Below, in pieces: positions 48,449 through 48,719 of a stretch of DNA of 48,719 nt. Every line of letters starts with the position of its first letter. Position 1 is the stretch's first letter. The DNA comes from a virus. The stretch spans positions 1 to 48,719 of the IMG/VR virus record IMGVR_UViG_3300037247_001476. One strand, written 5' to 3'. The notes under the pieces are model-generated. The model saw nothing but the letters and a program-made list of their open reading frames with translations, did not search any database and was not told the origin of the DNA. A program made the translations under genes and the position numbers.

Positions 48449-48462
48449 GGGGCCGAAGCCCC
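48449..48462 (-). terminator. UUCG-loop hairpin, stability or attenuation element
   Basis: On the minus strand GGGGC-TTCG-GCCCC forms a 5-pair stem with the very stable UUCG tetraloop, six bases after the stop of the 69-residue gene. No T-run follows, so it is more likely a 3'-end stabiliser, a processing point or an attenuator ahead of the scaffold-capsid block than a full terminator. Confidence 0.5.
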
Positions 48463-48468
48463 TGGATC

Positions 48469-48678
48469 TCAGCGGTTGACGTTCCCGCCCCAACCCGAGC
48501 CGGCGTCCTGGTAGTGGTAGTTCGGAGGGCTCGACGGGTGGTGTGGGGAGCGCGTCTTGCTGTCCATCGCAGTCTGCGTCTTGCCGTCACCCGAGCTCCG
48601 CACGATCGCGCACGCCACGTACTCGTTGTGCGGGGTCGCCCCGCCCAGACCTGCATTCACGTGTCCGCTTCCGTCCAT
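48469..48678 (-). CDS. 69-residue glycine-rich late protein
   Basis: A small protein starting MDGSGHVNAGLGGATPHNEY, followed by a short hydrophobic strand (VACAIVRSS) and a Ser/Pro/His/Gly-rich tail (HHPSSPPNYHYQDAGSGW). The ATG overlaps the preceding stop as TGATG across the circular join (position 86 in the left copy). No family was recognised. It sits between the helical protein after the portal and the scaffold, so it is expressed with the head genes. Confidence 0.6.
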   Translation of the reverse strand: MDGSGHVNAGLGGATPHNEYVACAIVRSSGDGKTQTAMDSKTRSPHHPSSPPNYHYQDAGSGWGGNVNR

Positions 48679-48719
48679 CAGATCACTCCTATCGGTTTGA
48701 GTCGTCCGTCGGGCATCAC
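48593..48719. repeat. Terminal direct repeat, right copy
   Basis: Identical to 1-127, showing that the map closes into a circle of 48592 bases. Confidence 0.95.

Noticed and set aside
1-48719. tRNA genes, CRISPR arrays, integrase, repressor, insertion sequences
   Set aside because: I looked for cloverleaf-like segments in the gaps, repeat-spacer patterns and recombinase or transposase motifs on both strands and found none that hold up. The HTH gene at 20209-20667 lacks a catalytic domain.

Overview
The window looks like a complete tailed-phage genome. Its first 127 bases are repeated exactly as its last 127 (1-127 = 48593-48719), so about 48.59 kb is unique and the map closes into a circle. 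One gene (48469-48678) reads across that join. The phage is a podovirus-like virus of a bacterium of moderately high GC. It has an SU10-type (DUF5309-like) major head protein, a long portal, a head-tail adaptor and a tail nozzle, then three ejection-type proteins, and no sheath, tube or tape measure. I see no integrase, repressor, RNA polymerase, DNA polymerase, tRNA or CRISPR array, so it is probably lytic and depends on the host replisome. The host cannot be named from the sequence. Tat-type signals and a lipobox suggest a bacterium with Tat and lipoprotein export.

Layout. A 675-base noncoding region (15202-15876) separates two divergent transcription units. Rightward from it (15877-28458, + strand) lies the early/replication unit: many micro-genes, a DUF932-like protein, a SNF2-type helicase, membrane and zinc-ribbon micro-proteins, a structured RNA leader (22728-22918), a candidate ssDNA-binding protein, a zinc-TOPRIM primase fused to an MCM-like AAA+ helicase, a 64-residue protein copying the capsid N-arm, and a RecU-like resolvase. 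Leftward from it (- strand, 15201 down to 1, then 48592 down to 28424) lies the late unit: accessory genes including a candidate Acb2/Tad1-like nucleotide sponge and two Tat-signal proteins, a terminase small subunit candidate, a cassette of glycosyltransferases with a radical SAM enzyme and a methyltransferase wrapped around the large terminase, two basic micro-proteins, portal, scaffold, major capsid, zinc-ribbon proteins, adaptor, split nozzle, beta-rich structural proteins, three ejection-type proteins (one about 1960 residues with a JAMM-type metallopeptidase motif), and a membrane protein of holin or spanin type.

How the parts work together. Most late genes are joined by stop-start overlaps (ATGA, GTGA, TTGA, TGATG), many with GTG or TTG starts, so the late unit is probably translated as coupled blocks. 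The sugar-modifying genes are co-transcribed with packaging and head genes, which suggests late virion or envelope glycan modification. Several virion proteins carry lectin-like (jelly-roll) insertions. The most unusual items are the capsid N-arm copy on the opposite strand, the JAMM motif in the ejection protein, the primase-MCM fusion, the interleaved glycan cassette and the structured RNA leader.
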